64,000 nt of DNA from Mycobacterium sp. Root135 (GTDB lineage: Bacteria; Actinomycetota; Actinomycetes; Mycobacteriales; Mycobacteriaceae). The notes under the pieces are model-generated. The model worked only from the letters and a program-made list of their open reading frames with translations, had not been told where the DNA came from and ran no database searches. This document shows, in pieces, positions 18,814 to 27,762 of this stretch (position 1 is the stretch's first letter; each line of letters begins with the position of its first letter). A program made the position numbers and the translations under genes. The DNA lies in assembly GCF_001426545.1 (NCBI RefSeq), contig NZ_LMEZ01000005.1, forward strand, positions 1,015,333-1,079,332, given 5' to 3'.

Positions 18814-18861
18814 TTTGTGGAGTCTGACCGGCGGTGAGCGCCGGTAGAACTCCACAAATCA
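18811..18861. terminator. Bipartite hairpin between convergent MBL hydrolase and crp
   Basis: An outer 13-bp stem (18811-18823 with 18849-18861) and an inner 7-bp stem (ACCGGCG at 18827-18833 with CGCCGGT at 18839-18845) enclose a 5-nt loop, separated by a 3x3 mismatch. The outer arm starts inside the MBL stop codon region. It should terminate both convergent transcripts. Confidence 0.7.
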
Positions 18862-18869
18862 CGTGGGGA

Positions 18870-19544
18870 CTAGCGAGCTCGGCGGGCCAGCCGCTCGGAA
18901 TCGCTGATCAGGACGCTCTTGCCCTCGAGGCGAATCCACCCGCGGTGGGCGAAGTCGGCGAGCGCCTTGTTGACCGTCTCGCGAGACGCGCCGACCAACT
19001 GGGCGATCTCCTCCTGGGTCAGGTCGTGCGTCACGCGGAGCGCGCCGCCCTCCTGCGTGCCGAAGCGCTGCGCGAGCTGCAGCAGCTGCTTCGCGACACG
19101 GCCGGGAACGTCGGTGAAGATGAGGTCGGCGAGGTTGTTGTTGGTGCGACGCAGACGCCGGGCCAACACGCGCAGGAGCTGCTCGGCGATCTCGGGCCGG
19201 TCGGCGATCCACGCGCGCAACGCATCACGGTCCATCGACACGGCGCGGACTTCGGTGATGGTGGTTGCACTCGAGGTGCGGGGACCGGGGTCGAAGATCG
19301 ACAGCTCACCGAACATGTCCGACGGACCCATGATGGTGAGCAGGTTCTCGCGACCGTCCGGTGAACGCCGACCGATCTTCACCTTGCCGGAGATGATGAT
19401 GTACAGCCGATCACCGGGCTCGCCCTCGGCGAACACCGTATGTCCACGCGGAAAGTCGACTGGTTGCAGCTGCTTGGTCAGCGCGGAGACCGCAGTCGGT
19501 TCCACCCCCTGGAAGATTCCGGCCCTCGCCAGGATCTCGTCCAC
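18870..19544 (-). CDS. crp: cAMP receptor protein CRP (Rv3676-like)
   Basis: The 224-residue CRP/FNR regulator is near-identical in remembered sequence to M. tuberculosis CRP. The cyclic-nucleotide pocket is [19 protein letters not shown] (Glu, Arg and Ser/Thr phosphate contacts), then the dimerisation helix [15 protein letters not shown], and the wHTH near residues 170-210 with recognition helix [14 protein letters not shown]. The start GTG at 19544 reproduces the known [12 protein letters not shown]-terminus; an upstream extension to 19586 is not needed. A cAMP source, the cyclase at 50511, is in the same window. Confidence 0.96.
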   Translation of the reverse strand: MDEILARAGIFQGVEPTAVSALTKQLQPVDFPRGHTVFAEGEPGDRLYIIISGKVKIGRRSPDGRENLLTIMGPSDMFGELSIFDPGPRTSSATTITEVRAVSMDRDALRAWIADRPEIAEQLLRVLARRLRRTNNNLADLIFTDVPGRVAKQLLQLAQRFGTQEGGALRVTHDLTQEEIAQLVGASRETVNKALADFAHRGWIRLEGKSVLISDSERLARRAR

Positions 19545-19612
19545 GTTGCCCCTTAAGCCGTTGGAAATATGACACACGAAGGCCACCCCTGCGGGATGGC
19601 GAAGTCATTCTA

Positions 19613-19643
19613 AGCGTTGGCGCCTTCGCGAGATGCCAACGCT
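19613..19643. terminator. Hairpin after the Rv3675-like gene
   Basis: A 9-bp perfect inverted repeat, AGCGTTGGC (19613-19621) and GCCAACGCT (19635-19643), begins at the stop codon of the minus-strand membrane protein gene and lies in the crp upstream region. It is either that gene's terminator or a structure in the crp promoter region. Confidence 0.45.
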
Positions 19644-19965
19644 ACACACGATAAGCGTGCCGAGTCGGCCGAAATTCCGTATTCGATTCGTGCGGGATGA
19701 TCACGCGCGTCGGCAAATGCCGTCTCGAATCGGTGAATACGCTTTCCCGACAGACGTCGTCGTATCCGTCGTCGAGCAATTCATAACTCCCGACGGCACC
19801 GGTGCGCGCCGCGGGTTTGGCGCAGTCCGCCTTGGCCTGTTCGAGGAACGCGGTGACGTCCGCGGGAGACACGGTGTCGTCGTCCAGACCTGCCTCCAAG
19901 CGGTCGAGCCCGAATGTTGCCAACATCAGCAACACCGGGACGAACGCTACGAGCAACCAGGACAC
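19642..19965 (-). CDS. Small membrane protein upstream of crp (Rv3675-like)
   Basis: The 107-residue protein starts with a hydrophobic helix ([18 protein letters not shown]) followed by [25 protein letters not shown], the stretch shared with Rv3675, and a polar extracytoplasmic tail. The GTG at 19965 is chosen because it places the helix at the N-terminus; upstream frame runs into the nth promoter. The C-terminal half differs from what I recall of Rv3675, so the tail may be lineage-specific. Confidence 0.65.
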   Translation of the reverse strand: MSWLLVAFVPVLLMLATFGLDRLEAGLDDDTVSPADVTAFLEQAKADCAKPAARTGAVGSYELLDDGYDDVCRESVFTDSRRHLPTRVIIPHESNTEFRPTRHAYRV

Positions 19966-20059
19966 ATGGCGAAGTAAACACGCCGAAGGTCTCGGTGGGA
20001 TCACGAATTGCCACCGGTCCGCGCTTAGACTTGTCGGTTCCCTCAGTAGGCTGATGATC

Positions 20060-20824
20060 GTGGCAACGCGCGCAGTGGTGGCCCCCAAATCCGCCAAGTA
20101 CGACAACGAAACTCACACCGGCCTGGTCCGACGGGCGAGGCGGATGAATCGCACGCTCTCCCAAGCCTTTCCGCACGTCTACTGCGAGCTCGACTTCACC
20201 AACCCGCTGGAGCTGGCCGTCGCGACCATCCTGTCGGCGCAGAGCACGGACAAGGGCGTCAACCTGGCCACCCCCGCCCTGTTCGCGAAGTACCGCACCG
20301 CGGCCGACTACGCCGCCGCCGACCGCGAGGAGTTGGAGGCCCTGGTCCGCACCACGGGCTTCTATCGGAACAAGGCCAATTCGCTGATGCGTCTCGGCCA
20401 GGAGTTGGTCGCGCGCTTCGACGGCGAGGTGCCGCGGACGCTCGACGAGTTGGTGACGCTGCCGGGCATCGGTCGCAAGACCGCCAACGTCGTCCTCGGT
20501 AACGCCTTCGAAATTCCGGGCATCACCGTCGACACCCACTTCGGCAGGTTGGTGCGCCGGTGGCGGTGGACCGAGCTGGAGGACCCAGTCAAGGTCGAGT
20601 TCGCGATCGGCGACCTCATCCCGCGCAAGGAGTGGACGCTGCTCAGCCACCGGGTGATCTTCCACGGCCGCCGGGTGTGTCACGCCAAGAAACCGGCCTG
20701 CGGAGTGTGCGTGTTGGCCAAGGACTGCCCGTCGTTCGGCCTCGGCCCGACGGATCCGTTGACCGCCGCCGCGTTGGTCAGGGGCCCCGAGACCGAGCAC
20801 CTCCTGGCGCTGGCCGGTCTGTAG
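20060..20824 (+). CDS. nth: Endonuclease III (DNA glycosylase/AP lyase)
   Basis: The 254-residue base-excision repair enzyme removes oxidised pyrimidines. The helix-hairpin-helix LPGIGRK (134-140) includes catalytic Lys140, the catalytic Asp is D158 in VDTH, and the 4Fe-4S cluster is bound by C207, C214, C217 and C223 (C-x6-C-x2-C-x5-C). GTG at 20060 is preferred over ATG at 20054 because TAGGCT (20047-20052) lies exactly 7 nt before it. It leads a compact operon with the thioredoxin-like, NUDIX and marP genes. Confidence 0.95.
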   Translation: MATRAVVAPKSAKYDNETHTGLVRRARRMNRTLSQAFPHVYCELDFTNPLELAVATILSAQSTDKGVNLATPALFAKYRTAADYAAADREELEALVRTTGFYRNKANSLMRLGQELVARFDGEVPRTLDELVTLPGIGRKTANVVLGNAFEIPGITVDTHFGRLVRRWRWTELEDPVKVEFAIGDLIPRKEWTLLSHRVIFHGRRVCHAKKPACGVCVLAKDCPSFGLGPTDPLTAAALVRGPETEHLLALAGL

Positions 20825-20838
20825 AGCCTGCCTGCCCC

Positions 20839-21495
20839 ATGCGCGCATCAACTCGATGGACCCTGGCTGGGCTCGTCGTCATCGTGGCACTGGTCGTCGC
20901 GTTGTGGCGCGAGGTCGGCGCCGACGACCCGGCCGCGAACCCCGGTGGTGGTCTGTCGGCGGGCGTTGCCAGGGAACACCGCGACGCCGACACCGCCGAG
21001 GCGCTGGCGGGTCCGCGCGCCGAGGCCGACCTGCCTCCATGCCCCAGCCCGTCGACCGGATCCTCGCCCGAGGCGCTGCAAGGGATCACGACCGAGTGCG
21101 CCGCCGACGGCAGTCGCGCCGACGTCGCGGCGATGGTCGCGGGCCGCAACGTAGTGCTGAACCTCTGGGCCTACTGGTGTGGGCCCTGCGCCGACGAACT
21201 GCCCGCGATGGCCGAGTACCAGCGGCGGATGGGGCCGGCCGTGACGGTGCTGACCGTGCATCAGGACGAGAACGAGACCGCGGCGCTGCTGCGGCTGACC
21301 GAGCTGGGTGTGAAGCTGCCGACCCTGCAGGACGGTCGACGGCTGGTCGCCGCCGCGCTGAAGGTGCCCAATGTCATGCCCGCCACCGTCGTGCTGCGTT
21401 CGGACGGTACGGTGGCAAAAATCCTGCCGCGTGCGTTCACCAGCGCCGATGAGATTGCCGCGGCGGTGAATCCGGCGATGGGAGTGGGCGGTTGA
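20839..21495 (+). CDS. Membrane-anchored thioredoxin-like protein (Rv3673c-like)
   Basis: The 218-residue protein has an N-terminal signal anchor (about 8-24) and a TlpA/ResA-like thioredoxin fold facing the cell-wall side. The active site is YWCGPCADELP, and the cis-Pro loop is VMPATVVL. Such proteins reduce disulfides or assist cytochrome maturation. It starts 15 bp after nth and its TGA overlaps the next ATG by one base (TGATG), which shows translational coupling. Confidence 0.88.
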   Translation: MRASTRWTLAGLVVIVALVVALWREVGADDPAANPGGGLSAGVAREHRDADTAEALAGPRAEADLPPCPSPSTGSSPEALQGITTECAADGSRADVAAMVAGRNVVLNLWAYWCGPCADELPAMAEYQRRMGPAVTVLTVHQDENETAALLRLTELGVKLPTLQDGRRLVAAALKVPNVMPATVVLRSDGTVAKILPRAFTSADEIAAAVNPAMGVGG

Positions 21496-22283
21496 TGTCG
21501 AACGGTGCCGGGGGACCGTCGGCTGCCCTCGATGCCGCAGCGGCTCCGTCGTGGCTGAAGCCGCTGCTCGAGAACGTCGCCGACGTGCCGCGGGCGTACC
21601 GCGAGCGGGTGCCCGCCGACGTGCTCGCCGCCATCAAGGTCGCCAACGCCGCCGCGACGGTGACCGGAACCAAGCGTGACGCCGCCGTCCTGGTGCTGTT
21701 CTCCGGGCCGTTCGACTCCCCGTCCGGCGGCCTGCCGCCCGACGCCGACCTGCTGCTCACGGTCCGCGCCTCGACGTTGCGCCAGCACGCCGGTCAGGCC
21801 GCCTTCCCCGGCGGCGCGTCCGATCCCGGCGACGGCGGACCCGTCGGCACCGCGCTGCGGGAGGCCAACGAGGAGACCGGAGTCGACGTCACCCGGTTGC
21901 AGCCCCTTGTCACGCTGGACCGGATGTTCATCCCGCCGTCGGGCTTCCACGTGGTCCCCGTGCTGGCCTACTCACCGGACCCGGGACCGGTCGGCGTCGT
22001 CGACGACGGGGAGACGGCGATCGTCGCCCGCGTCCCCGTCCGCGCCTTCGTCAATCCCGAGAACCGGTTGATGGTGTACCGCAAGGAGAACACCACCCGA
22101 TTCGCCGGGCCCGCCTTCATGCTCAACCAGATGCTGGTCTGGGGTTTCACCGGCCAGGTCATCTCCGCGATTCTCGACGTCGCGGGCTGGGCGGAGCCGT
22201 GGAACGCCGACGACGTCCGCGAACTGGACGTGGCGATGGCGCTCGTCGGCGGCGGCAGCGATTACCGTGATGGCCCACAATGA
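21495..22283 (+). CDS. NUDIX hydrolase, CoA pyrophosphatase-like (Rv3672c-like)
   Basis: The 262-residue protein has a Nudix box beginning GGASDPGDGGPVGTALREAN and continuing EETGV, the G-x5-E-x7-REUxEExGU pattern with its metal-binding glutamates intact. The upstream LRQHAGQAAFPGG matches the CoA-pyrophosphatase subfamily motif, which cleaves CoA to acyl-carrier-type phosphopantetheine and 3',5'-ADP. ATG 21495 is chosen over the preceding TTG. It overlaps marP by 4 nt (ATGA). Confidence 0.88.
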   Translation: MSNGAGGPSAALDAAAAPSWLKPLLENVADVPRAYRERVPADVLAAIKVANAAATVTGTKRDAAVLVLFSGPFDSPSGGLPPDADLLLTVRASTLRQHAGQAAFPGGASDPGDGGPVGTALREANEETGVDVTRLQPLVTLDRMFIPPSGFHVVPVLAYSPDPGPVGVVDDGETAIVARVPVRAFVNPENRLMVYRKENTTRFAGPAFMLNQMLVWGFTGQVISAILDVAGWAEPWNADDVRELDVAMALVGGGSDYRDGPQ

Positions 22284-23467
22284 CTTCGTCGCAGTGGCTT
22301 GATCTGGCCGTCCTCGCCATCGCCTTCGTCGCCGCCATCTCCGGGTGGCGCTCCGGGGCGCTTGGTTCGCTGTTGTCCTTCGTCGGCGTGATCCTCGGCG
22401 CCGTCGCGGGTGTGCTGCTGGCACCGCACGTCGTCGGTCACGTCGACGGGGCGCGGACCAAGCTGTTCGTGGCGCTGTTCCTGATCCTCGGGCTGGTCGT
22501 CATCGGTGAGATCGCCGGCGTCGTGCTCGGCAGGGCCGTGCGGGGGGCGATCCGCAACGGCGGGCTGCGCACCGTCGACTCGGTGGTCGGGGTCGCGCTG
22601 CAGCTGGTCGCGGTTCTGGTGGCGGCGTGGCTGCTCGCGACGCCGCTGACGTCCTCCGACCAACCCGATCTCGCTGCGGCCGTGCGTGGTTCGCGGGTGC
22701 TGTCGACGGTCGACCAGGCCGCGCCGGCCTGGCTCAAGCGGGTCCCGACGCGGTTGTCGTCATTGCTGGACACCTCCGGGCTGCCCGACGTGCTGCAGCC
22801 GTTCGGCCGCACCCCGATCGTCAACGTCGACGCGCCGGACGCCGCCCTGGCCAGCGACCCCGTGGTCGCGGCCACCCGGCCGAGCGTGCTGAAGATTCGC
22901 GGGGTGGCGACGAGCTGCCAGAAGGTGCTCGAGGGCAGCGGATTCGTCGTCGCGCCCAACCGGGTCATGTCCAACGCGCACGTGGTCGCAGGTTCGGAGA
23001 GCGTGACCGTCGAATCCGAGGGCAAGACCTACGACGCGACGGTGGTGTCCTACGACCCGAACGCCGACATCTCGATCCTCGACGTTCCCGACCTTCCGGC
23101 GGCACCGCTGCAGTTCGACCTGCAGGAGGCGCCGACGGGGACCGACGCGGTCGTGATGGGGTATCCGGGTGGCGGAGAGTTCACGGCCACCCCGGGCCGC
23201 ATCCGCGAGATCATCCAGCTCAACGGGCCCGACATCTACCACACGAACACGGTCACCCGTGAGGTCTACACCATCAGAGGCACTGTTCGGCAAGGCAATT
23301 CGGGCGGTCCGTTGATCGACAAAGATGGCAAGGTGCTCGGCGTGGTGTTCGGCGCCGCGGTCGACGACGCGGACACGGGCTTCGTGCTGACGTCCCACGA
23401 GGTCGAGAAGCAGATGGCGAAGGTCGGCAACACCCAGCGGGTGTCCACCGACACCTGCATCTCCTAG
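22280..23467 (+). CDS. marP: Periplasmic serine protease MarP (Rv3671c-like)
   Basis: The 395-residue protein has four transmembrane helices in the first 125 residues (CvpA-like) and an extracytoplasmic chymotrypsin-fold protease. The triad is H234 (NAHVV), D263 (NADISIL) and S341 (GNSGGP). C213 and C393 match the disulfide pair that stabilises the protease in M. tuberculosis. MarP is needed for acid and oxidative stress resistance and processes the peptidoglycan hydrolase RipA. Its stop codon shares CTAG with the convergent ephE stop. Confidence 0.95.
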   Translation: MTSSQWLDLAVLAIAFVAAISGWRSGALGSLLSFVGVILGAVAGVLLAPHVVGHVDGARTKLFVALFLILGLVVIGEIAGVVLGRAVRGAIRNGGLRTVDSVVGVALQLVAVLVAAWLLATPLTSSDQPDLAAAVRGSRVLSTVDQAAPAWLKRVPTRLSSLLDTSGLPDVLQPFGRTPIVNVDAPDAALASDPVVAATRPSVLKIRGVATSCQKVLEGSGFVVAPNRVMSNAHVVAGSESVTVESEGKTYDATVVSYDPNADISILDVPDLPAAPLQFDLQEAPTGTDAVVMGYPGGGEFTATPGRIREIIQLNGPDIYHTNTVTREVYTIRGTVRQGNSGGPLIDKDGKVLGVVFGAAVDDADTGFVLTSHEVEKQMAKVGNTQRVSTDTCIS

Positions 23468-24444
23468 CCGCGGTCGCCGTAGACGCCTGCGAGGAACCTC
23501 GTCAGTTGCTCGTTGACCAGCTCGGGATTCTCCTCGTGGGCGAAATGTCCGGAGCCTGCGATGGATACGTATCGTCCATGCGGGGCGAACCGCTGGGTGC
23601 GACGCACGGGGTCGGCCAGCACGTAGGGGTCGGCGTCACCCCGCACGTGCAGCATGGGCACCGACAGCGGCCGCTTCATCGACCGCATGAAGCGGCGCCC
23701 CTCGCCGCGAAGCTGGCTGCGGACCGCCCAGCGCTGATATTCCAACGCCGAATGTGCCGCCGACGGGATCTGGATGGCCCGGCGCATGTGTCGGATGGTT
23801 TCCGAGAAGTCCTCTGAGGCAAGCCAATTCGCGCCGGCCCTGCTGCGGACGACGGCCTCCAGCTCGGCGGCGTCGTCATCGGTGAGCGACCGTTCGGGCC
23901 AGAAGGGCACCTGATAGCGCATCATCCACGGCAGCAGTGCCATGCCTTGGTCGCGGCGCGTCAACGCCGACGCGCGCAACGCGACCGGGTGCGGCGAGCT
24001 GACGACGGCAATCGACCGCACCACCCTGGGGTGCAGCACCGACGTGGCCCAGCAGACCAGCCCGCCGTCGGCATGCCCGACCAGCGTCGCGGTCTCGTGG
24101 CCGAGCGCCCGAACCAGGCCCGCGGTGTCGCCGGCCAGCGTCCAGCCGTCGTAGCCCCTTGGCGGTTTGTCGCTGCCGCCGTAGCCGCGCAGGTCGACGG
24201 CCACCACCCTGGCGCCGCTCAGCCCGCGGAGTTGGTGCCGCCACGACCACCAGAACGAGCCGAAGCCGTGAAGCAGCATGACCAGCGGTTGACCGGCAGG
24301 CGAGTCGTCGGTCGTGGGGTTGGCCTCGACGACGTGAAAGCGAATGCCGTTGGCGTGCACGTCCATGTGCCGCCACGGGCCGGCAATGCGCGTGATCGAC
24401 GGATCGGGTGGCGGCTGGGTGGTGCGCCCCCGGGAGCGAGCCAC
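23464..24444 (-). CDS. ephE: Alpha/beta hydrolase, epoxide hydrolase-like EphE (Rv3670-like)
   Basis: The 326-residue alpha/beta hydrolase has an oxyanion HGFGSFWWSW motif, a nucleophile-elbow region VGHADGGLVCW where the central residue is Asp as in epoxide hydrolases, and a final GSGHFAHEENP with catalytic His. A charge-relay Asp lies in RGDADPYVL. The GTG at 24444 starts inside the upstream gene's TAG (one-base overlap) and reproduces the family N-terminus. An ATG 28 codons later is the alternative. It is convergent with marP. Confidence 0.88.
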   Translation of the reverse strand: MARSRGRTTQPPPDPSITRIAGPWRHMDVHANGIRFHVVEANPTTDDSPAGQPLVMLLHGFGSFWWSWRHQLRGLSGARVVAVDLRGYGGSDKPPRGYDGWTLAGDTAGLVRALGHETATLVGHADGGLVCWATSVLHPRVVRSIAVVSSPHPVALRASALTRRDQGMALLPWMMRYQVPFWPERSLTDDDAAELEAVVRSRAGANWLASEDFSETIRHMRRAIQIPSAAHSALEYQRWAVRSQLRGEGRRFMRSMKRPLSVPMLHVRGDADPYVLADPVRRTQRFAPHGRYVSIAGSGHFAHEENPELVNEQLTRFLAGVYGDRG

Positions 24445-24944
24445 TACCAGCCGGAGGGATCTGCCGTCGGCGCGGAAGGCTTCACGGGGGTCCTGTCGCC
24501 GCCGGGCGTCAGCGCGACCCGCGCCTCCTTGACCGACTCGATGGTCTTCCGCGGGCCCCTGATCTTTCGGACCTTGAGGTAGCCAAGGAACGCCAGCAGT
24601 CCGGTCGTCAGCAGCATCAAGCCGAAGACGATCAGATCGGCCGCCCACTTCTGCAGCCACAGGTCCAACAGGTCCGAGACGAAGAAGAAGAAGAAGAACG
24701 TCGAGTAGAACAGGACGACGAGGGCGAGGATGAAATAGACGCTGCCCGTCAGACCCTTCTTGACGTCGCGGGTGATCTCGGCGCGGGCCAGTTCCACCTC
24801 GGCGCGCACCAGCGTGGACATCTGCGCCGTCGCGTCCTTGACCAGGTCGCCCACCGACGGGTCGGGCTTCGGTGCGTGCGGATCCACCAGTGGAATCGAG
24901 GTCACCGTCGTCGGAACGCCGCTCTTGCGGTCGCCATTGCTCAC
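24444..24944 (-). CDS. Actinobacterial holin-X type membrane protein (Rv3669-like)
   Basis: The 166-residue protein belongs to the holin superfamily III type (phage_holin_3_6): an amphipathic helix (VGDLVKDATAQMSTLVRAEVELARAEI), then two transmembrane helices separated by a short hinge, and a basic tail. The first helix carries a run of six phenylalanines. GTG at 24944 is preferred over 24950 because GGGGAGG then has normal spacing of about 8 nt. Proteins of this family are chromosomal and not evidence of a prophage. Confidence 0.82.
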   Translation of the reverse strand: MSNGDRKSGVPTTVTSIPLVDPHAPKPDPSVGDLVKDATAQMSTLVRAEVELARAEITRDVKKGLTGSVYFILALVVLFYSTFFFFFFVSDLLDLWLQKWAADLIVFGLMLLTTGLLAFLGYLKVRKIRGPRKTIESVKEARVALTPGGDRTPVKPSAPTADPSGW

Positions 24945-25090
24945 GGACACGTCCTCCCCGTTCGATGTACAGTCCCGCAGTTCATGGGGGTCGGCGCCCA
25001 TGTTGCCATGTCGAGGCCTCTGCAACGATTCCGGCCGACGTTAGACTGACCTCGCTTGGCCGTCGGCCGGAGCAGTCCCCAGGAGGTTCC

Positions 25091-25813
25091 TTGCAGTTCG
25101 TACGAAGTCATCGGAGTCAGTTCGTCCTGTCCGCGCTCTTCGTCGTCCTGGTAGCCGCCCTGACCACACCTCACCCCGCGGTCTCCCGCGCCGATGACAA
25201 GGTGGTCCTCGGGGGCGGGTCGGGAATCGTGATCGACGGCGACACCTTCTGCACCCTGACCACGATCGGCAACGACTCCAAGGGCAACCTGATCGGCTTC
25301 ACCTCCGCGCACTGCGGCGGTCCCGGCGCGCAGGTGGCCTCCGAACGAGCCCAGTCGAGCGGCGTCGTCGGCACGATGGTCGCCGGCAACGACGGTCTCG
25401 ACTACGCCGTGATCCAGTTCGACCCCGCGAAGGTGCAGCCGGTCAACTCGATCGACGGCTTCGAGATCGACGGCCTCGGACCCGATCCGGTGTTCGGTGA
25501 GAACGCCTGCAAGCTCGGCCGCACGACGGGCCAGTCGTGCGGCGTGACCTGGGGGCCCGGCGACAAACCCGGCACCATCCTCAACCAGGTGTGCGGCCAG
25601 CCCGGTGACTCGGGTGCCCCGGTCACCGTGAACAACATGCTGGTCGGCATGATCCACGGCGCCTTCAGCGAGGACCTGCCGACGTGCGTGGTGAAGTTCG
25701 TCCCGCTGCACACCCCGGCGGTCACCATGTCGATGACCTCGGTGCTGGCCGACATCAACGCGAAGAACCGACCGGGTTCCGGTTTCGTCCCGGTCGGCGC
25801 TCCTGCTTCCTAG
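25091..25813 (+). CDS. Secreted trypsin-like serine protease (Rv3668c-like)
   Basis: The 240-residue protein has a signal peptide (about 1-36, cleavage after AVSRA). The triad is His in TSAHCGG, Asp in DGLDYAVI and Ser in GQPGDSGAP. Disulfide-capable cysteines flank these. It uses a TTG start: AGGAGG lies 6 nt before TTG 25091 and no ATG or GTG fits before the signal peptide. M. tuberculosis Rv3668c starts at the matching place. Its stop shares CTAG with the convergent monooxygenase gene. Confidence 0.88.
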   Translation: MQFVRSHRSQFVLSALFVVLVAALTTPHPAVSRADDKVVLGGGSGIVIDGDTFCTLTTIGNDSKGNLIGFTSAHCGGPGAQVASERAQSSGVVGTMVAGNDGLDYAVIQFDPAKVQPVNSIDGFEIDGLGPDPVFGENACKLGRTTGQSCGVTWGPGDKPGTILNQVCGQPGDSGAPVTVNNMLVGMIHGAFSEDLPTCVVKFVPLHTPAVTMSMTSVLADINAKNRPGSGFVPVGAPAS

Positions 25814-27645
25814 CTCAGGTGGTGCACTTCCTGTAGCCCGTACACCGGGGTGGGCAGGCCTTCATAGCGCGCCTTGAGTTGGAGCGCCAGATACAGCGAA
25901 TAGTGCCGGGACTGATGCAGATTCCCGCCGTGGAACCACAGGTTCTCCTGCTGCGTCGGCTTCCACATGTTGCGCTGCTCGCCCTCCCACGGTCCCGGGT
26001 CCTTGGCGGTGTCGCTGCCGAGACCCCAGACCTTGCCCACCTTGTCGGCGACGTCCTGGCCGATGAGGTCCGCCGCCCACCCGTTCATCGAGCCGTACCC
26101 GGTGGCGTAGACCACGACGTCGGCGGGCAGCACCGTGCCGTCGGTCAGCACCACCGTGTCCTCGGTGAGCTTCTCGACCTGACCGTGCGCCAGCTTGATG
26201 GTGCCGTCGGCGACCAGATCGCACGCGCCGACGTCGATGTAGTAGCCGGAGCCGCGACGCAGGTACTTCATGAAGAGGCCCGAATCGTCGTCGCCCCAAT
26301 CCAATTCGAAGCCCGCCGCGGTCAGCCGGTCGTAGAAGTCCTTGTCCCGCTCGCGGATCGCGTCGTAGACCGGGATCTGGAACTCGTGCATGATTCTGTA
26401 CGGCAGCGAGGCGAACGTCAGGTCGGCCTTCTCGGTCGTCATGCCGGAGGCCACGGCCCGCTCCGAATAGAGGTCGCCGAGGCCGATGTCCATCAGCGAA
26501 TCCGACTTCACGATGTGGGTCGAGGACCGCTGCACCATCGTCGTGTCGACGCCGTTCTCGACGAGCGCCTTGCAGATGTCGTGCGCGGAGTTGTTGGACC
26601 CGATCACCACGGCGCGCTTGCCGACGTAGCGGTCCGGGCCCGGGTGGACGCTGGAGTGGTGCTGCTCGCCGCGGAACACGTCCTGCCCGGGCAACGTCGG
26701 AATGCTCGGCTTGCCGGACATGCCGGTGGCCAGCACCAGCTGCGTGGGGTGCAGCGTCAGCCGCTCCCCGTCGCGGTCGATCTCGACGGTCCACTTCTTC
26801 TCGGCCTCGTCGAAGGAGGCAGACAGGCAGCTGGTCTTCGACCAGTACGGCACCTCCATGACCCTGGTGTAGAACTCGAGCCAGTCGCCGATCTTGTCCT
26901 TCGGCGCGAACACCGGCCAGTTCTGCGGGAACGGCATGTACGGCAGGTGGTCGTACCAGACCGGATCGTGCAGGCACAGGGACTTGTAGCGCTTGCGCCA
27001 CTGGTCCCCCGGGCGGTCGTGCTTGTCGACGACGATTGCCGGCACACCGAGCTGACGCAGCCGCGCGCCAAGCGCGATGCCGCCCTGACCGCCGCCGACC
27101 ACCAGCGTGTACGGCTGGTCGCTGCGGCCAAGGGCGCGTTCCTCGTCCGCCCGCTTCTCCGCCCACGACCTGGTGTCGGCGTCGGAACCGTGCACCGCGC
27201 CCAGCACGCGGGTCACGCCCTTGCGCTCCTCGTGGCCCTTGATCTCCTGCATCGCCGTCAGCAAGGTCCAGGCCACGTCGTTGCCGTCGTCGTCGGTCTT
27301 GATGCGCAGGTGCCCTGTGCCGCGCCCGACGGCGGTCTCGAACTCGATGAACGCCGAGGCGACGTCGCCGTCGGCAGTGGCCTCCTCGCGGGTGCGGAAA
27401 CCGGACGGGCTGGTCTCGGCCAACCGCGCGTGCAGCATGTCGGCGACGCCGTCGCGCCCCTCGACCGTCTTGAGGTTCCAGGTGAAGGAGACGAGGTCGC
27501 GCCAGAAGCTGTCGACGGCGAACATCGCCACCACCCGCTCGACGTCACGCACGGCCAACGCCGCTTCGAAATTGGCGAGCCACGCGTCGACGCGAGCCTG
27601 TGGGGTGATGGCCGCGGAGGCCGGCTTTTCAATCGTTTCGGTCAT
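25810..27645 (-). CDS. Flavin-containing monooxygenase with N-terminal NTF2/SnoaL-like domain
   Basis: The 611-residue protein has an NTF2-like domain (about 15-140) fused to a class B flavoprotein monooxygenase. The FAD Rossmann motif is GGGQGG (184-189) and the NAD(P)H motif is GSNNSAHD (349-356). The fingerprint FRGEQHHSSVH (324-334) fits FxGxxxHxxx but ends in His, not Trp, Tyr or Phe. That and the N-terminal extension recall the type II FMOs of rhodococci, some of which are Baeyer-Villiger enzymes. It is divergent from the butanediol-dehydrogenase gene and probably acts on the same carbonyl substrate. The upstream frame to 28851 is a shadow. Confidence 0.85.
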   Translation of the reverse strand: MTETIEKPASAAITPQARVDAWLANFEAALAVRDVERVVAMFAVDSFWRDLVSFTWNLKTVEGRDGVADMLHARLAETSPSGFRTREEATADGDVASAFIEFETAVGRGTGHLRIKTDDDGNDVAWTLLTAMQEIKGHEERKGVTRVLGAVHGSDADTRSWAEKRADEERALGRSDQPYTLVVGGGQGGIALGARLRQLGVPAIVVDKHDRPGDQWRKRYKSLCLHDPVWYDHLPYMPFPQNWPVFAPKDKIGDWLEFYTRVMEVPYWSKTSCLSASFDEAEKKWTVEIDRDGERLTLHPTQLVLATGMSGKPSIPTLPGQDVFRGEQHHSSVHPGPDRYVGKRAVVIGSNNSAHDICKALVENGVDTTMVQRSSTHIVKSDSLMDIGLGDLYSERAVASGMTTEKADLTFASLPYRIMHEFQIPVYDAIRERDKDFYDRLTAAGFELDWGDDDSGLFMKYLRRGSGYYIDVGACDLVADGTIKLAHGQVEKLTEDTVVLTDGTVLPADVVVYATGYGSMNGWAADLIGQDVADKVGKVWGLGSDTAKDPGPWEGEQRNMWKPTQQENLWFHGGNLHQSRHYSLYLALQLKARYEGLPTPVYGLQEVHHLS

Positions 27646-27683
27646 GTGACTCAGAGCACACCACCGCGGCATCGGACGCAAGG

Positions 27684-27724
27684 GTTGCAGCGGGTTGCAG
27701 CCGGTGCATGCAACGGGGTGCAAC
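27684..27724. promoter_or_regulatory. Symmetric array of four GTTGCA half-sites (candidate activator operator)
   Basis: GTTGCA occurs at 27684-27689 and 27694-27699, and its complement TGCAAC at 27709-27714 and 27719-27724. Each pair is phased at 10 bp, one helical turn, and the arms are separated by 9 bp around a dyad. It lies in the 117-bp divergent region between the monooxygenase and dehydrogenase genes. The most likely binder is one of the GAF-domain regulators nearby. This is seen in sequence; the binding is inferred. Confidence 0.6.
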
Positions 27725-27762
27725 TCTTTCGGAACGTGGCCGCCGTCACATAGACATGGCTC

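Noticed and set aside
24444..24944. Holin-like protein as a sign of a prophage
   Set aside because: The holin-X family is a normal chromosomal actinobacterial family found at this syntenic place, and no phage genes are nearby.
25879..27753. 624-codon plus-strand open frame opposite the flavin monooxygenase
   Set aside because: Antisense shadow; no domain, and it runs into the promoter array.
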